Of a stretch of 64,000 bases of DNA, positions 43,172 to 54,010 are shown piece after piece. The position numbers and the translations under genes were made by a program. The notes beneath the pieces were generated by a model that saw nothing but the letters and a program-made list of their open reading frames with translations, was not told the DNA's origin and did no database searches. Position 1 is the stretch's first letter. Each line of letters begins with the position of its first letter. This DNA is from Branchipolynoe longqiensis. Taxonomy: Eukaryota > Annelida > Polychaeta > Phyllodocida > Polynoidae. The stretch lies in the NCBI GenBank assembly GCA_030323885.1, contig CM059198.1:61902917-61966916 (forward strand), given 5' to 3'.

Positions 43172-44878
43172 TAAACAAAATAAAAACCTTAGAAGTTAAG
43201 TACACCAACATAGATGTCTTAACTAGCACTAAAAAGTCATTACTGGAAGTTGAAATCAGTTCATTGAGACCTGACATTATATGCGTCAACGAAGTATGTC
43301 CAAAAAATAGATTATACGAGATCAGTAAAATAAGCTTGGAAATAAATGGATATTATCTACTTACCAACTCATTAGAGAAAAGAGGTACGATAATGTACGT
43401 TGCAAATCATTTGATAGCAACTCATTTCACACCAAAAACAGTTTTTGACGAATCAATTTGGTGCAAAATTCTTACTGAAGGAGTCATAACCATTTTAGGA
43501 TGTATTTACCGTAGCCCATCTAGCAATGAGCAAAACAATAATGCTCTTCTAGAATTAGTCAATGAGGTAAGAGAAATGAAACATGATAACCTGGTTATCG
43601 TTGGGGATTTTAACTTAAAAGAAATCGACTGGGCCACTGGCATCTTACATTGCCGTGATGACCATTATGCGCGGATTATTTTCGACCACCTAAATGACTG
43701 TTTCCTGCAACAATTTATTCAGGAACCAACCAGGTTCCGAGGAAATGAGACCCCAAATCCCTTGGACTGGGTCATTTCCAATAAGGATAATCTCATAGAT
43801 AACATCAGGATAGGTGCCCCGATCGGAAAGAGTGACCATGCTGTCATATCCTTCAAAATCGATGTTAAAACAGAAAATGAGACCATCCCACTAAGATACT
43901 CATATTATAGAGGGGATTACATTGCCATGAGTAATGATATCATGTCCCATGACTTGCTAAATAAATTTAAGGAGAAAAATGTGCAAGAGTGCTGGGACCT
44001 GTTTCAAAATGTGCTATCAGGTGCTATCAAAAGGCATGTACCACTAAGAAAATTCACAACCAGGAAACAACCTCCTTGGTACTCCAGGGATATTACCACT
44101 GCCAGAAAATTGAAAAACAAAGCATGGAATGTCTACTTCAATAATAAGACATTGGAAAATTGGGAAAAATACACTATCGCTAGGAATGCCGCAAATGACA
44201 TTGTCAGTGGACACAAAGAGACTTTTGAGGACAAAATTGTCCAAGACATTAAAAATAACCCGAAAAATTTCTGGAGTTATGCTTCACATAAATCAAAAAA
44301 TGGCAATGGCATACCAGCTCTAGCCAATAGTGACGACAAACTAATCGTAGACGATGAAGGCAAAGCTGAACTACTCAATGAGTTCTTCGTCAGTGTGTTT
44401 ACCAATGAAAATACGGATAATATCCCACCCTCTCCAGATTCAGGAGTCACAGAATTCATCAGTGACGTTGATATAACAGACGGTAAAGTAGAAAAATTAA
44501 TTGAAAAACTAAATGTCTCCAAGGCACCTGGGCCAGATGGGATCCATGCAAAAATCATCAAAGAGTGTTCTGAGCAAATTGGACCTATTTTGACATCTCT
44601 ATTCCGTAAAAGCCTATTTGAAAGGAAAATACCCAAACAATGGAAAGATGCTGATGTCAAACCCCTGCATAAAAAGGGACCAAAACGCCTGGCATCAAAT
44701 TATAGACCTGTGAGTTTAACCTCCCTATGCTGTAAAATGCTAGAAAGAATAATCCGAGATTGTGTCGTAGAACACTTGGAAAAACTAGGATTGATATCTC
44801 CAGACCAACACGGATTCACTGGAGGAAAATCTTGTCTGTCACAACTACTAGAAGTGATGGAAATTTGGACTAACTGGC
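43150..44878 (+). CDS. CR1/L2-like LINE ORF2: endonuclease plus N-terminal RT, cut by assembly gap
   Basis: ORF2 of a CR1/L2-group non-LTR retrotransposon. The frame is open upstream of the first ATG: KYTNIDVLTSTKKSLLEVE leads into LRPDIICVNEVCPKN, the usual start of the apurinic-like endonuclease. Endonuclease motifs: YRSPSS (43507-43524), GDFNLKEIDW (43604 on) and SDHAV (43831-43845). Then comes a linker (NNPKNFWSYASHKSKNGNGI), followed by RT motifs KAPGPDGI (44521 on), NYRPVSLTS (about 44698) and DQHGFTGGKSC (about 44804). It stops at the 500-N gap before the catalytic DD box. No frameshift or stop in the visible 1.7 kb, so it may be recent. The encoded protein would nick target DNA and reverse-transcribe the element RNA. 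Confidence 0.9.
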
Positions 44879-45378
44879 NNNNNNNNNNNNNNNNNNNNNN
44901 NNNNNNNNNNNNNNNNNNNNNNNNNNNNNNNNNNNNNNNNNNNNNNNNNNNNNNNNNNNNNNNNNNNNNNNNNNNNNNNNNNNNNNNNNNNNNNNNNNNN
45001 NNNNNNNNNNNNNNNNNNNNNNNNNNNNNNNNNNNNNNNNNNNNNNNNNNNNNNNNNNNNNNNNNNNNNNNNNNNNNNNNNNNNNNNNNNNNNNNNNNNN
45101 NNNNNNNNNNNNNNNNNNNNNNNNNNNNNNNNNNNNNNNNNNNNNNNNNNNNNNNNNNNNNNNNNNNNNNNNNNNNNNNNNNNNNNNNNNNNNNNNNNNN
45201 NNNNNNNNNNNNNNNNNNNNNNNNNNNNNNNNNNNNNNNNNNNNNNNNNNNNNNNNNNNNNNNNNNNNNNNNNNNNNNNNNNNNNNNNNNNNNNNNNNNN
45301 NNNNNNNNNNNNNNNNNNNNNNNNNNNNNNNNNNNNNNNNNNNNNNNNNNNNNNNNNNNNNNNNNNNNNNNNNNNNNN
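44879..45378. other. Assembly gap, exactly 500 N
   Basis: A placeholder-length gap. The left side is LINE RT on the + strand and the right side is DIRS-like RT on the - strand. The two are unrelated, so the true distance and even the join are uncertain. The residues shown as X in any frame crossing it are meaningless. Confidence 1.
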
Positions 45379-46518
45379 GCCTTTAGTTCGTGCTAACGCT
45401 AACTTTTTATCTATTTCTAGCGACTTAATATGGGCCTTCCCATATAACACAGCAGGTGCATATGATGTCATTATGCCAATAAGAACAGCAACCTGTCTAA
45501 TTTTAGGCTTTGATAACTTAATAAGCTGAGTCGCTGTAGTCATAAACTTAATTAGTTTTTGTTCTGTTATCGACACTGTAAGGGACTGTGTATCCATAAT
45601 AAACCCTAAACATTTGAGTTGTTTTGTTGGTTTAAACACTGACTTTTGTCGATGTACATAAAACCCCAATTTAGTGAGTAATGCACATAAATCCAAAACT
45701 GCATTCACACAACCAATTTGTGTTGATGCTATAATAAAAGAATCATCTATGTATGGAAACATTATGTGACCCTTCCTCGCCATTACCAAGAAAACAGGTT
45801 TAAGCAATTTAGTAAATAAACATGGCGCACAAGCTAAGCCATTCGGCATGCAGGTAAACTCATAGAGTTGGTTATCCCAAATAAATCGAAATAATTTTCG
45901 GTATTGTTCCATTATGGGAAGCGTATAATATGCATCCTGTAAATCAACACTAGCCATCCACGCATCTGGTGTAATCAGATCCTGTGCCGTATCTAGAGAG
46001 AACATTTAAAAATGTCGATATTCCACCCTTTTATTAAGGATTGTTAAATCCAGGATCATTCGAACATCACCATTAGGCTTCGGTCTCGAGAAAATGTTTG
46101 AAATAAACTGTCCTGAACAGTGTGTCACTTTTTGTAAAATTCCTTTCTCAAAGAATTTATGTACCTGTTTAGTTAGTGCGTCTCGTTCAACTGGTTGAAT
46201 GTTATATGGAAAAGGTATTATACTTTGTACAGGAATTTGTGTGAAGGGAATGTGAACACCCCTAACTATTTTTAAAATTTCTTGGTCACTAGTAATTTTG
46301 TGCCACTCAGAAATATGATTACTAATATTACCAGCCAAAAAGTTGCTTACAGTTTGTCTGTTTTTAGAGGCTGCAGGGACTTGTAAAGTTTGTGTTTGGA
46401 CCTCTACTTGGACCCGCCCCTGGGGAAAGGTCTCGACGTCTCGGCGAGTTGACCCTCGGCCTAGTGGGCGTCGCGGTGATGTCGGTCCGCCTTGGCAGCA
46501 CCCCGGCCCCCGAAACAC
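45379..46518 (-). pseudogene. DIRS-like retrotransposon reverse transcriptase, one internal stop, 3' cut by gap
   Basis: Reverse-strand RT of the DIRS group. Upstream half: SGQFISNIFSRPKPNGDVRM and ILDLTILNKRVEY, the fingers region. A TAA at 46006-46008 then interrupts the frame, and the same frame continues at once. Downstream half: DLQDAYY (residues 21-27 of the second part), MPNGLACAP, YIDD catalytic box (85-88, about 45742-45753) and LGFYVHRQKS. The family normally continues into RNase H, a methyltransferase-like domain and a tyrosine recombinase; all would lie in or beyond the gap. The stop suggests a defective copy or a sequencing error. Confidence 0.85.
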
Positions 46519-47050
46519 CTTGAACCCGAAGTTTGAACTCGTCTGGTTCCTCTGGTGAACCGTCTGGACGAAAATCCCGCTCTAGACTTTTTGAAACGAG
46601 GAGCTTCCTGTTTCTTCTTGCCATCCATGTTTTTGCCACTTCTTGGCTGCAGTCTCTACCTCTTTATAGAGGTATTGTAGTTGACCGCCAAACATGCTTG
46701 GTGTTATCAAAGGGTTTCCCTTTAATCGGCTCTGGAGGCAAGATAAAGCGTAAAACTCCCTTCCCCTCAATATCGGTATCCTTCTTAGAGCGGCCACTTC
46801 CATGCAGCATCTGTGCAAACTGACTTGAAGACATTTTCATATCTTCGAAACGACAGGTAATTACCTGCCGCCGCTAGCACTGCAATGCCTTTGTCCATTG
46901 TCTTAGCCAAAGACGAAACTTATTTTCACTCTGCATCCTATTAGCCACAGGAACAATAGCTGTTAGGGTAGCCAACACTGCCTTATGCACTGTGTGCAAC
47001 ACATCCTCAAACTTCTTACGGTCATCCGTCATATTGACATCCCGATCCAT
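46519..47050 (-). pseudogene. DIRS-like gag region, frame broken
   Basis: Between the charged ORF1 and the RT, reverse-strand coding-like pieces occur in different frames: one from about 47050 (DVNMTDDRKKFEDVLHTVHK) ending TAG, one from about 46832 (MSSSQFAQMLHGSGRSKKDT), and a Lys/Arg-rich piece near 46636. Order and composition fit a gag-like region decayed by small indels or separated ORFs. The frame breaks were not resolved. Confidence 0.5.
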
Positions 47051-47773
47051 TTATTTAATGATGGAGTTGGGGACACCCTTTATGCCTGTTAACTCATCTC
47101 CTAACTTGGAGATAACCTCCGCCGGTTTAAACGTGCGGAAATGACCATTCACGGTCTCGCGCATAAGCGTAGTGGTTTTAACCCGCTTAGCCTTTGGCTT
47201 CTCCACCTTCTTAGCCACTTTAGTGCCAATGTCCGCATAGACCCCTTCATATATGGTGTCTGAGTCTGATTCCGTGGAAGTAGACTCAGTGGACGAATCA
47301 GAAGAAGAATATTTCCTCTTCCTCTTCTTCTTTTTGGACTTAGTCTTCCGCTTTTTGCGAAAACCAGTCTCTGCCCGCTCCTTGGTGAATTCATCACCCG
47401 AAGAAATCACCTGTTTCTTCTTCTTCCTCCGTTTAGGAGAAGGAGGAGGAGGAGCCATAAGCTCCACCGCTGAGTCTGTGTCCAAGAAATCCTCATACGA
47501 ATCCTCTTGGACACTCGGCCTACGCCGCTTCCGAGACACGGGCGATTTGGAAGTCAAGATGTGGCTTTCCAACCGTGCAAAGCGAGCCTCCCAATCTGGA
47601 GGCGCAGGCACCTCAGGCACTGCGTCCTCGTCCGGGTCGGAGAGGATATGCGCCCGGGGCTGTGTCGACGGCCCTGCCGACAACACAGGTGAGGAGTCGT
47701 ACTCCTCGTCCACTCCACTCGGAACACGCCCCTCGGCTGCTGCTGCACCGCGCATACTCCGCTTCGTGGCCAT
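47051..47773 (-). CDS. DIRS-like ORF1 (gag-like, highly charged)
   Basis: 240 residues on the reverse strand. Acidic/Pro N-terminal third (LSDPDEDAVPEVPAPPDWE), then several Lys/Arg clusters (SRKRRRPS near residue 80; KRRKKKKQ near 115; RKKRKTKSKKKKRKRK near 140) followed by a Ser/Thr/Glu-rich stretch. Such basic, low-complexity proteins with nuclear-localisation-like clusters occur as ORF1 in DIRS elements. The role as a nucleic-acid-binding structural protein is inferred from position upstream of the RT. The start ATG at 47771-47773 follows the 5' region of the element. A 212-residue + strand frame over the same place is its antisense shadow. Confidence 0.7.
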   Translation of the reverse strand: MATKRSMRGAAAAEGRVPSGVDEEYDSSPVLSAGPSTQPRAHILSDPDEDAVPEVPAPPDWEARFARLESHILTSKSPVSRKRRRPSVQEDSYEDFLDTDSAVELMAPPPPSPKRRKKKKQVISSGDEFTKERAETGFRKKRKTKSKKKKRKRKYSSSDSSTESTSTESDSDTIYEGVYADIGTKVAKKVEKPKAKRVKTTTLMRETVNGHFRTFKPAEVISKLGDELTGIKGVPNSIIK

Positions 47774-48384
47774 CAGGAACTGTAAACAAAGATTTTTGGT
47801 CAGTCCTGGTATATATATTTGTCACAATTTGGTTGTTTCAAACTCAATTGGACATCTGGTGGTGTTAGAGAACGTGTTTATACCGTTATAACACAGGCGT
47901 AATAACCTAAATTTGTGCGTGGATTGTGGGTCAAACCCAAATCTTTAAAAGAAACCCAGGAGCATCTCCAACATTACTCTCTATTAGAGTACGAGAGAAT
48001 TTCCACATGAGATAGGGCGAAACCCACATCTCTACCCATAGTCACACGGTGACCCGGGTGTTGACAGAACCGCTAATGACCGGTTTGGTTCCTTCGAGAA
48101 ACCCACTCGAGTGTTCTATCCTTGGTTGTTTATAACCAAATAACTCGTCCAAATTGGACCAACGAAAGTCTAAACTTTCCATATTGATGCTCTAATGCAT
48201 CATAATTAAGCTAACCACAGTTTTTATTATACTTACTGCGTATTTGCTTGTATGTAGACTAATTTTGCCGGAGCAACCCAACGACACGTTATCCAGTCGT
48301 GAGTTGTATATGCTAATTGCTGGTACCGGACGTGCTTACCTCTCCCTAGCCTGAGGCTAGCCTGAGGCTGTTTACCGAGGTAAA

Positions 48385-48400
<16 letters not shown>
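47774..48400 (-). mobile_element. 5' terminal region of the DIRS-like element
   Basis: About 600 bp upstream of ORF1 without a coding frame. It contains short internal inverted words such as CTAGCCTGAGGCTAGCCTGAG (two CTAGCCTGAGG units, 48346-48370). This is probably the terminal repeat/leader. The outer boundary is not seen; a (TA/CA)n microsatellite follows at 48386-48437. Confidence 0.45.
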
Positions 48401-48415
<15 letters not shown>

Positions 48416-48876
48416 TACACACACATATATATATGTGTTGGTGGCTAGATACCAACCTCTGCTAAGAAATGATCCTGTATTGCTCAAATTCAATACTTTT
48501 AAGAAAATAACCTAGTCTAGGCTTTCTATATTGTGTTGCGACCTGGCTTAAAATAACCATTAGTTCTCTGATGCATATCTGAACATCATATATGTTGTTC
48601 TATTTGCATGAGACTGATGGCACTATAGGCTTGGTCAAGGATCATCTGGCTCTCACTATATTTCCCTTTATGCTAAATGACTAGGGCATAGTTCCTGATT
48701 CCTCATCCTCTGTGCAATGAGGCAGCATACAGCAATCAGGCCTTTCCCCAGTCAGCCATTTATATATAGTGTAGTGGTCTGCACTGACCTCTCAGGCAAG
48801 GAGACAGCAGCAGTATGCCAACACGCGCTCTATGATCTCTCTACCATCTGGCACACAGCCAACCTCTCCCCCCTGA

Positions 48877-49207
48877 CCAGACGGGATGGCCGAATGAGTT
48901 TAGCATCCATCTGCTGGTAGATCGTGGGGTCGTCGGTTCGAACCCTAGACGAGTCAAACCAATGACTTAGAAATTGATACTTGTCACGTCCTAGCCTGGC
49001 GCTCCACATTATTAGGATAGGGCAAGGACTGGTTGGCTCAGTGTCAGGATAATGTGACTGAGTGGGATATCAGGTCATGGTGCTGGCAGCCTGGTCTCCC
49101 AATGGGGCAGCACTATAGAGCTGCCATGAGTGCGCACTGTCACGAATCTGTACCGGTCCTGATAACACCTTAGATGTTACTAGGCCGTAAACAACAAGAA
49201 ACAAACA
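48877..49207 (+). mobile_element. SINE-A in duplication copy 2
   Basis: Twin of 40119-40449, with a few substitutions (GGTCGTCGGTTCGAACC here against GGTCGTGGGTTCGAACC). Confidence 0.9.
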
Positions 49208-49209
49208 GT

Positions 49210-49530
49210 ATTTGGTTGTTGGAATTTTACATCTTGGCAACATCTAAAGTCATATCAGCAGAGATACCGACTTGTGACAGTGCATACTCATGATGACTTT
49301 ATAGTGCTGTCCCACTGACCGCCACTAACATGACCTGATATCCCACTCAGTCACATTATCCGGAGACTGATCTAACCAGTCCTTTGCCTATCCTATTAAA
49401 GCCGAGTGGCAAGCTAGAATGCGACAAGCATCAATTATTTAACTCAGTGGTTAGACTCAACGGGTATTGAACTCCCGATGTCCCGCACGGTAGACCTGCG
49501 TTCTACTGATTCGGTCACCGCTTCCAGGTC
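49210..49530 (-). mobile_element. SINE-B in duplication copy 2
   Basis: Twin of 40452-40770. Confidence 0.85.
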
Positions 49531-50024
49531 AGTAGACAGTGGTCAGTACCAGGGTACAGCATCCCGTGCCAACATGGCGTGCCAGCATGCCTCGTACAAT
49601 TACAGCCCATGCACATCTTCACCTGCAGCAATGGCCGACTCAGCGTGGTAACGGGTGTGCCACTTAGGGCGTGCTGACAGGGCGACAAGCTTTACGCTTG
49701 CTGATCAGCGAGGTGGGTATCGGTGAGAGCTGAGGAGCTGCTGTGGCGCGTGGTGGTGGTGGTCGGGTTAGTCGAGCAAATTGAGTTTGCTTGTATGTGA
49801 TGACTGGTCATTGGAGTCTGCCAGAATTTGGGTCCACAGCGCCATGTTTGTTTGGAGGTGTGGGGGCGGGGTGGCGGGCACCATTACTATTAGATTATGT
49901 TAGAGATGCAGGGGGTCATGGAGGTGCAGGGTGTGCCTGTTTGTGCGAGGTTATTGGGTTCATACCATCCATGATGCAGCTTCGGGTACAGCCATCATGG
50001 CAATGGCCTACCCACCAGGAGTAG

Positions 50025-50560
50025 TTGGTTATTTGAGTCTTACCTCCTAGCAGCATCTAAGGTTAGAAAAGCTGGATTTTGGACTGATTGAAATTTACAA
50101 ACAGTTACAAGCCGTAAACAAGAAGTAAGAAAAACTAAATTATTACTAAGACAAAATTCAAAAGATTTAAATAAGATTGAACTAGTGCTGCCCAGCGGTG
50201 AAAACAAGTGTTAACCCACTTATCCATTATGAGCAGGGTAAATAAATTCATCATAAAAAAAAGAAAAAAAGGTCATATCAGGACAGGTACCGACTTGTGA
50301 CAGTGCACACTCATGGTGACTTTATAGTGCTGCCCCACTGGGAAATCACACTGCCAGCACCATGACCCAATATCCCACTCGGTCACTACACTGGCACTGA
50401 GATAACCAGTCCTTGCCCTATCCTATTAATGCCAAGGGCCAGATTAGGAAGCCACAATTATCAATTTTATAAATCATTGGTTTGACTGAACCGGGAACCA
50501 AATCCCGATCTCCCGCAAGCGAGGCCCGCGCTCTACCGAATTCAGCCACCGCGCCCGGTC
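50025..50560 (-). mobile_element. SINE-B split by a LINE-tail insertion (copy 2)
   Basis: Same nested arrangement as 41266-41802. The LINE fragment is at 50064-50270, with CATCTAAGGT before and GGTCATATCAGG after. Confidence 0.85.
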
Positions 50561-50643
50561 CACCAGGAAGAAGATGTACTCAGAGGCTTTCCATCCATCC
50601 CGGGACATCTTATATATTTCTTTCACTATTTCTTTAGTTTATA

Positions 50644-51595
50644 CCAGACGGGATGGCCAAATGAGTTGATCTTCCGTCTCCCGTTTTAGTAGATCATGGG
50701 ATCGGAACACACGGGTTCGAACCTTGGTCGAGTCAAACCAATGACTTAAAAAATTGATACTTGTCACTTCCAAGCCAGGCGCACGGCGCTATTAGGATAG
50801 GGCAAGGACTGGTTGGCTCAGTGTCAGGATTATATGACTGAGTTTGATCTCAGATCAAAGGTGCTGGCAGCCTGGCCTCCCAGTGGGATAGCACTATGAT
50901 GCGCGAAAAGGAAGAAGGGAAGGCGGGGGTGGGAGAAAGGCGTTTTATTAACGCCTCAAACAGAGCATACAGAGGAACAGGTAAACAGGCAAGAAACAAG
51001 GAAAGCGCTCATGAGGAGCAAAAGGAGCAAAGAAACAGGCTCGTGAGGAGCAATACAGTGAGGGGCTCATGAGGAGCAGAGATAAATACAGGAGGGGCTC
51101 ATGAGGAGCAAAGTCAGAGTTCTGGTAGAGGGAGGGGCCGAGGAGCCCTCCGCCAAAGAGGTGAGGGTCGGCAGAGGAGAGTGGTGGGTGGGTGGAGAAA
51201 AGAAGGCAGAGATCTGGAAGGCGGCAGGAGGGCGAGTGCCTGAGGGAGGCCGGCGGGCGGCCTTATAAGGGAAGGGGGGGGCGGGCGACAGCAGGTGAGT
51301 TGTGAAAGCTGCCGGCCCGGGGGAGGGCGAGTGAGGGTGAGCAGCGGGCGTCGGGTGAGGCGCGAATGCTGCGCGACATGGGGGCGGGGGAGGAAGCGGC
51401 GCGCGGCGGGGTCTGGTGAGGTGTGAGCGCAGCGCGACAGCCCGGGGCGGGGGAGGGTCTCTTCCTCTCCTCGCATCAAGCATAATGCTTCGCATTACGA
51501 CCAAAGTCCCCATGAGTGTGCCAAGTTCGAAGTCGGTACCAGTCCTGATATCACCCTATATTATGCCCGGATGTAAAACTCCCAACAACAAACCA
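50644..51595 (+). mobile_element. SINE-A split by the GC-rich insert, complete
   Basis: 5' part 50644-50897 ends GCACTAT. 3' part 51503-51595 begins AAAGTCCCCATGAGTGTG and ends in a TGTAAAACTCCCAACAAC tail. The pieces fit together as one SINE, which defines the borders of the insert. Confidence 0.85.
50898..51502. mobile_element. GC-rich insertion element with terminal hairpin (copy 2)
   Basis: Begins GATGCGCGAA and ends with ATAATGC-TTC-GCATTA followed by CGACC. Contains GGCTCATGAGGAGCA repeats. The host SINE resumes without an obvious duplicated target, so it is not a typical TIR or LINE insertion. Confidence 0.65.
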
Positions 51596-51790
51596 ATGAA
51601 TCAATCTTTCATCGTTTATATATTCCTTCTACCTTCAGAACATATGCCTTTTTCTTCAATGCTGGCATATAGGCTTCGTGTTCATTTGTTGATGTTTCCT
51701 TCCACATTTCCTTTCTTATGTACTTCTTTTAGTAACTCTCTCCTGGTCATTCTTTGATTGCTTTTTTTCAGAAGATATATCTTTGTCTTT

Positions 51791-51909
51791 GATTCCCAGT
51801 GGGACAGCACAATAAAGTCACCATGAATGTGCACTGTCACAAGTCGGTACCCGTTCTAATATGACCTTAGATGTTGTCAGTACACAAAACCCCAACAACC
51901 AACCAACCA
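51791..51909 (+). mobile_element. SINE 3' fragment, CAACCAACC tail
   Basis: TTCCCAGTGGGACAGCACAA to AAAACCCCAACAACCAACC. Confidence 0.8.
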
Positions 51910-52240
51910 TACTCTGTCTATCATCAGCATCAGAATGATGACAATACCTCACCGTTATCTGTAGATGCATTTGCACAATCATTGTGGCGGCTAGATATAG
52001 GATAATGCTATTATCTCTCAGAGAAGCTTCACACATAATTACTGCACTCACCCGTCACATGTCACACGTCACCCATCACGCTAATGCTCTTAGTCCCGGC
52101 GCCCCTAGGTGTCCTATTGGTGGTCAGTGGCGCCCCCACTGGCCAGCCCACACACTAATGGTGCTTGACATCTTGCTTTGGCCCCATATCGATCCAGTTG
52201 CAATGCGAGGAGAGGACACATTTTTATTCTTATTCACTAC
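51910..52240. other. Unassigned sequence
   Basis: No gene recognised. The word GTCACATGTCACACGTCACC at 52053-52072 is a short local repeat. Confidence 0.4.
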
Positions 52241-52244
52241 CGCT

Positions 52245-52685
52245 TAACCAAATATTATCATGAGTCATGAGCTTGGCGAGCAGGCAGTACAGAGTATTCG
52301 GTGTAATAAGATATATATATATGTGCTCTATAATTCATTATAGGAATATAAACAAGGACACTACCGATCCTCAGTTCCCTATGTAATAGTTAGCACTTAT
52401 CCTATTAGCTGACCCTGTTATTATGACATAGACCACGGTGGCGCCCCCTGTGAGCGCCCTGTGCACTGTATGCCAGCTGCGCCTGGCCTTAACGCATTCA
52501 ATTTTTAACTTTAGGTGGGCATTTAATATATCTCCGCCAGAGAATATATATCTTCTTCTCAACCACATCAGTCTTATCTTGTTCTGTTTATTGGGGCCAA
52601 CTGTTTATATATATATAACAAAATAATTCCCTCCCGCGCCTTTGTACTCACATAATGCGTTATACATATCATAATGTGTATATAT
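52245..52685. repeat. TTATACTCGCATAATG element, copy 5
   Basis: GCAGGCAGTACAGAGTATTC, TATAAACAAGGACAC, GGTGGCGCCCCCTGTGAG, then AAATAATTCCCTCCCGCGCC and TTTGTACTCACATAATGCGT to ACATATCATAAT. It has the longest shared module order, also including words found at 17.1-17.4 kb. Confidence 0.6.
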
Positions 52686-52689
52686 GCTG

Positions 52690-53630
52690 CATAAGCCATT
52701 ATACGAATATAATAAGGCTGGAAGCTTCCAGCTGCTCCTCAGCCCTATCTCCCCCCTCAGTCATCTACTGGAGAAGCCTTTATCTAGTCATCTTGTGTTC
52801 CAGCCGAATCAACCTCAGACATGTTGGGGGGCGCGTCACTTGTCTGTTCACGCGTCAACTGCCCCTCCCCATCCTACACTCACTATATCGCCTAGATTTC
52901 TATATTTTAGGCAAGTGGCTTTTATTTTAGGGAAGTTCCTCTAGCCTGAGATCTACCCACTATCATATATTGTGTCTTCTATATTATGTAACGTCCAATA
53001 TCCCATAATACAAATCAATGTGCTCTAGAGGCGTTGTTAAATAAAACAAACAAAAATCGTTATTATTTAGGCCAACTATTATATACATAATTATATTTAT
53101 ATTATATATATATATTGATCCATATACATAAATCTAATGATATCCCCTAGATATAGTGTTGCTAAGTGGTTATCCGTCCAAGTAATAACGTTCCTGCATA
53201 TTGATTAAATTTGCCTAATCCGATTAAAGCATATTAATTTAAAAACCAAAGTACTTATCTAGATTTGAGCCTACTTAGTCAACTTATATTGGTGCACTTA
53301 GTCAACATTTGTTTCGGATTTTACTCCTGAGGGACATGGAAATATGGCTTCCACATACCTCTATTTGACCTATTTAATATGGCAAATACAAATTAAAGTT
53401 GTTTACAACTGATGTGCACACCCAAATTAATATTTGTTTTCACTTCAAATGCCTCCAAAATCACCCAATTAACCATTGAACTTACTAAAATATAAAATAA
53501 TGTGGGTTACAATGGTAACACTTAATATATGCATCTCCTGTTGCACTGATATGTCAGTAATCTACACCACATCTCGATCTAGACAATAGATACAGAATAG
53601 TGCCCCCCCCCCCCCCCACACACACATATT
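52690..53630. other. AT-rich, partly diverged repeat F
   Basis: No gene. The 53240-53400 stretch has TCTAGATTTGAGCCTACTTA and TTGGTGCACTTAGTCAACAT, weak matches to repeat F. A C-run lies at 53604-53617. Confidence 0.4.
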
Positions 53631-53631
53631 A

Positions 53632-53813
53632 TACAGTAAAACCTCTCTATCCGACAACCGCCACAGATCGACCACTCCCCTATATCGATCGCTTTATTTG
53701 GGTCCCAGCAATACCATTGTAACCATATTCTAACTCCCTAAACAGACCACCTCCTTAAATGGACCACTTAAAGTCGGTCCCAAGGTCGGTAGATTTAGAG
53801 AGGTTTCACTGTA
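53632..53813. mobile_element. Short Tc1/pogo-like MITE, intact (178 bp)
   Basis: Element 53634-53811: CAGTAAAACCTCTCTATCCG and TTTAGAGAGGTTTCACTG ends, each with a flanking TA. The interior is self-complementary in words such as GACCACT and AAGTGGTCC equivalents. A truncated inverted relative is at 14590. Confidence 0.85.
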
Positions 53814-54010
53814 TATGCAGATACTTTTGTAATTGTGCTTTGCAATTGTCACAAGGTATCCTACCGTGATAGGTAAATAGGTGGCTATATACGTATACAA
53901 TTAACTACAATTTCAATGATTTAGTAGCGGGATTTGTGATGGGGGCGAATTTGACTTACTCATTCCACTTGTGCATGCCCAATCCTAGTGCATGCAGCAT
54001 ACTAGGCTAA

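Larger units (their letters stand above)
48445..51514 (+). repeat. 3.07-kb direct duplication, copy 2
   Basis: Twin of 39686-42749. Here the SINE interrupted by the GC-rich insert is complete on its far side, whereas copy 1 is cut inside it. Copy 2 therefore looks like the source and copy 1 the truncated one. Confidence 0.9.

Noticed and set aside
47253..47891. 212-residue forward frame
   Set aside because: Antisense of the DIRS-like ORF1, whose charged composition and position support the reverse strand.
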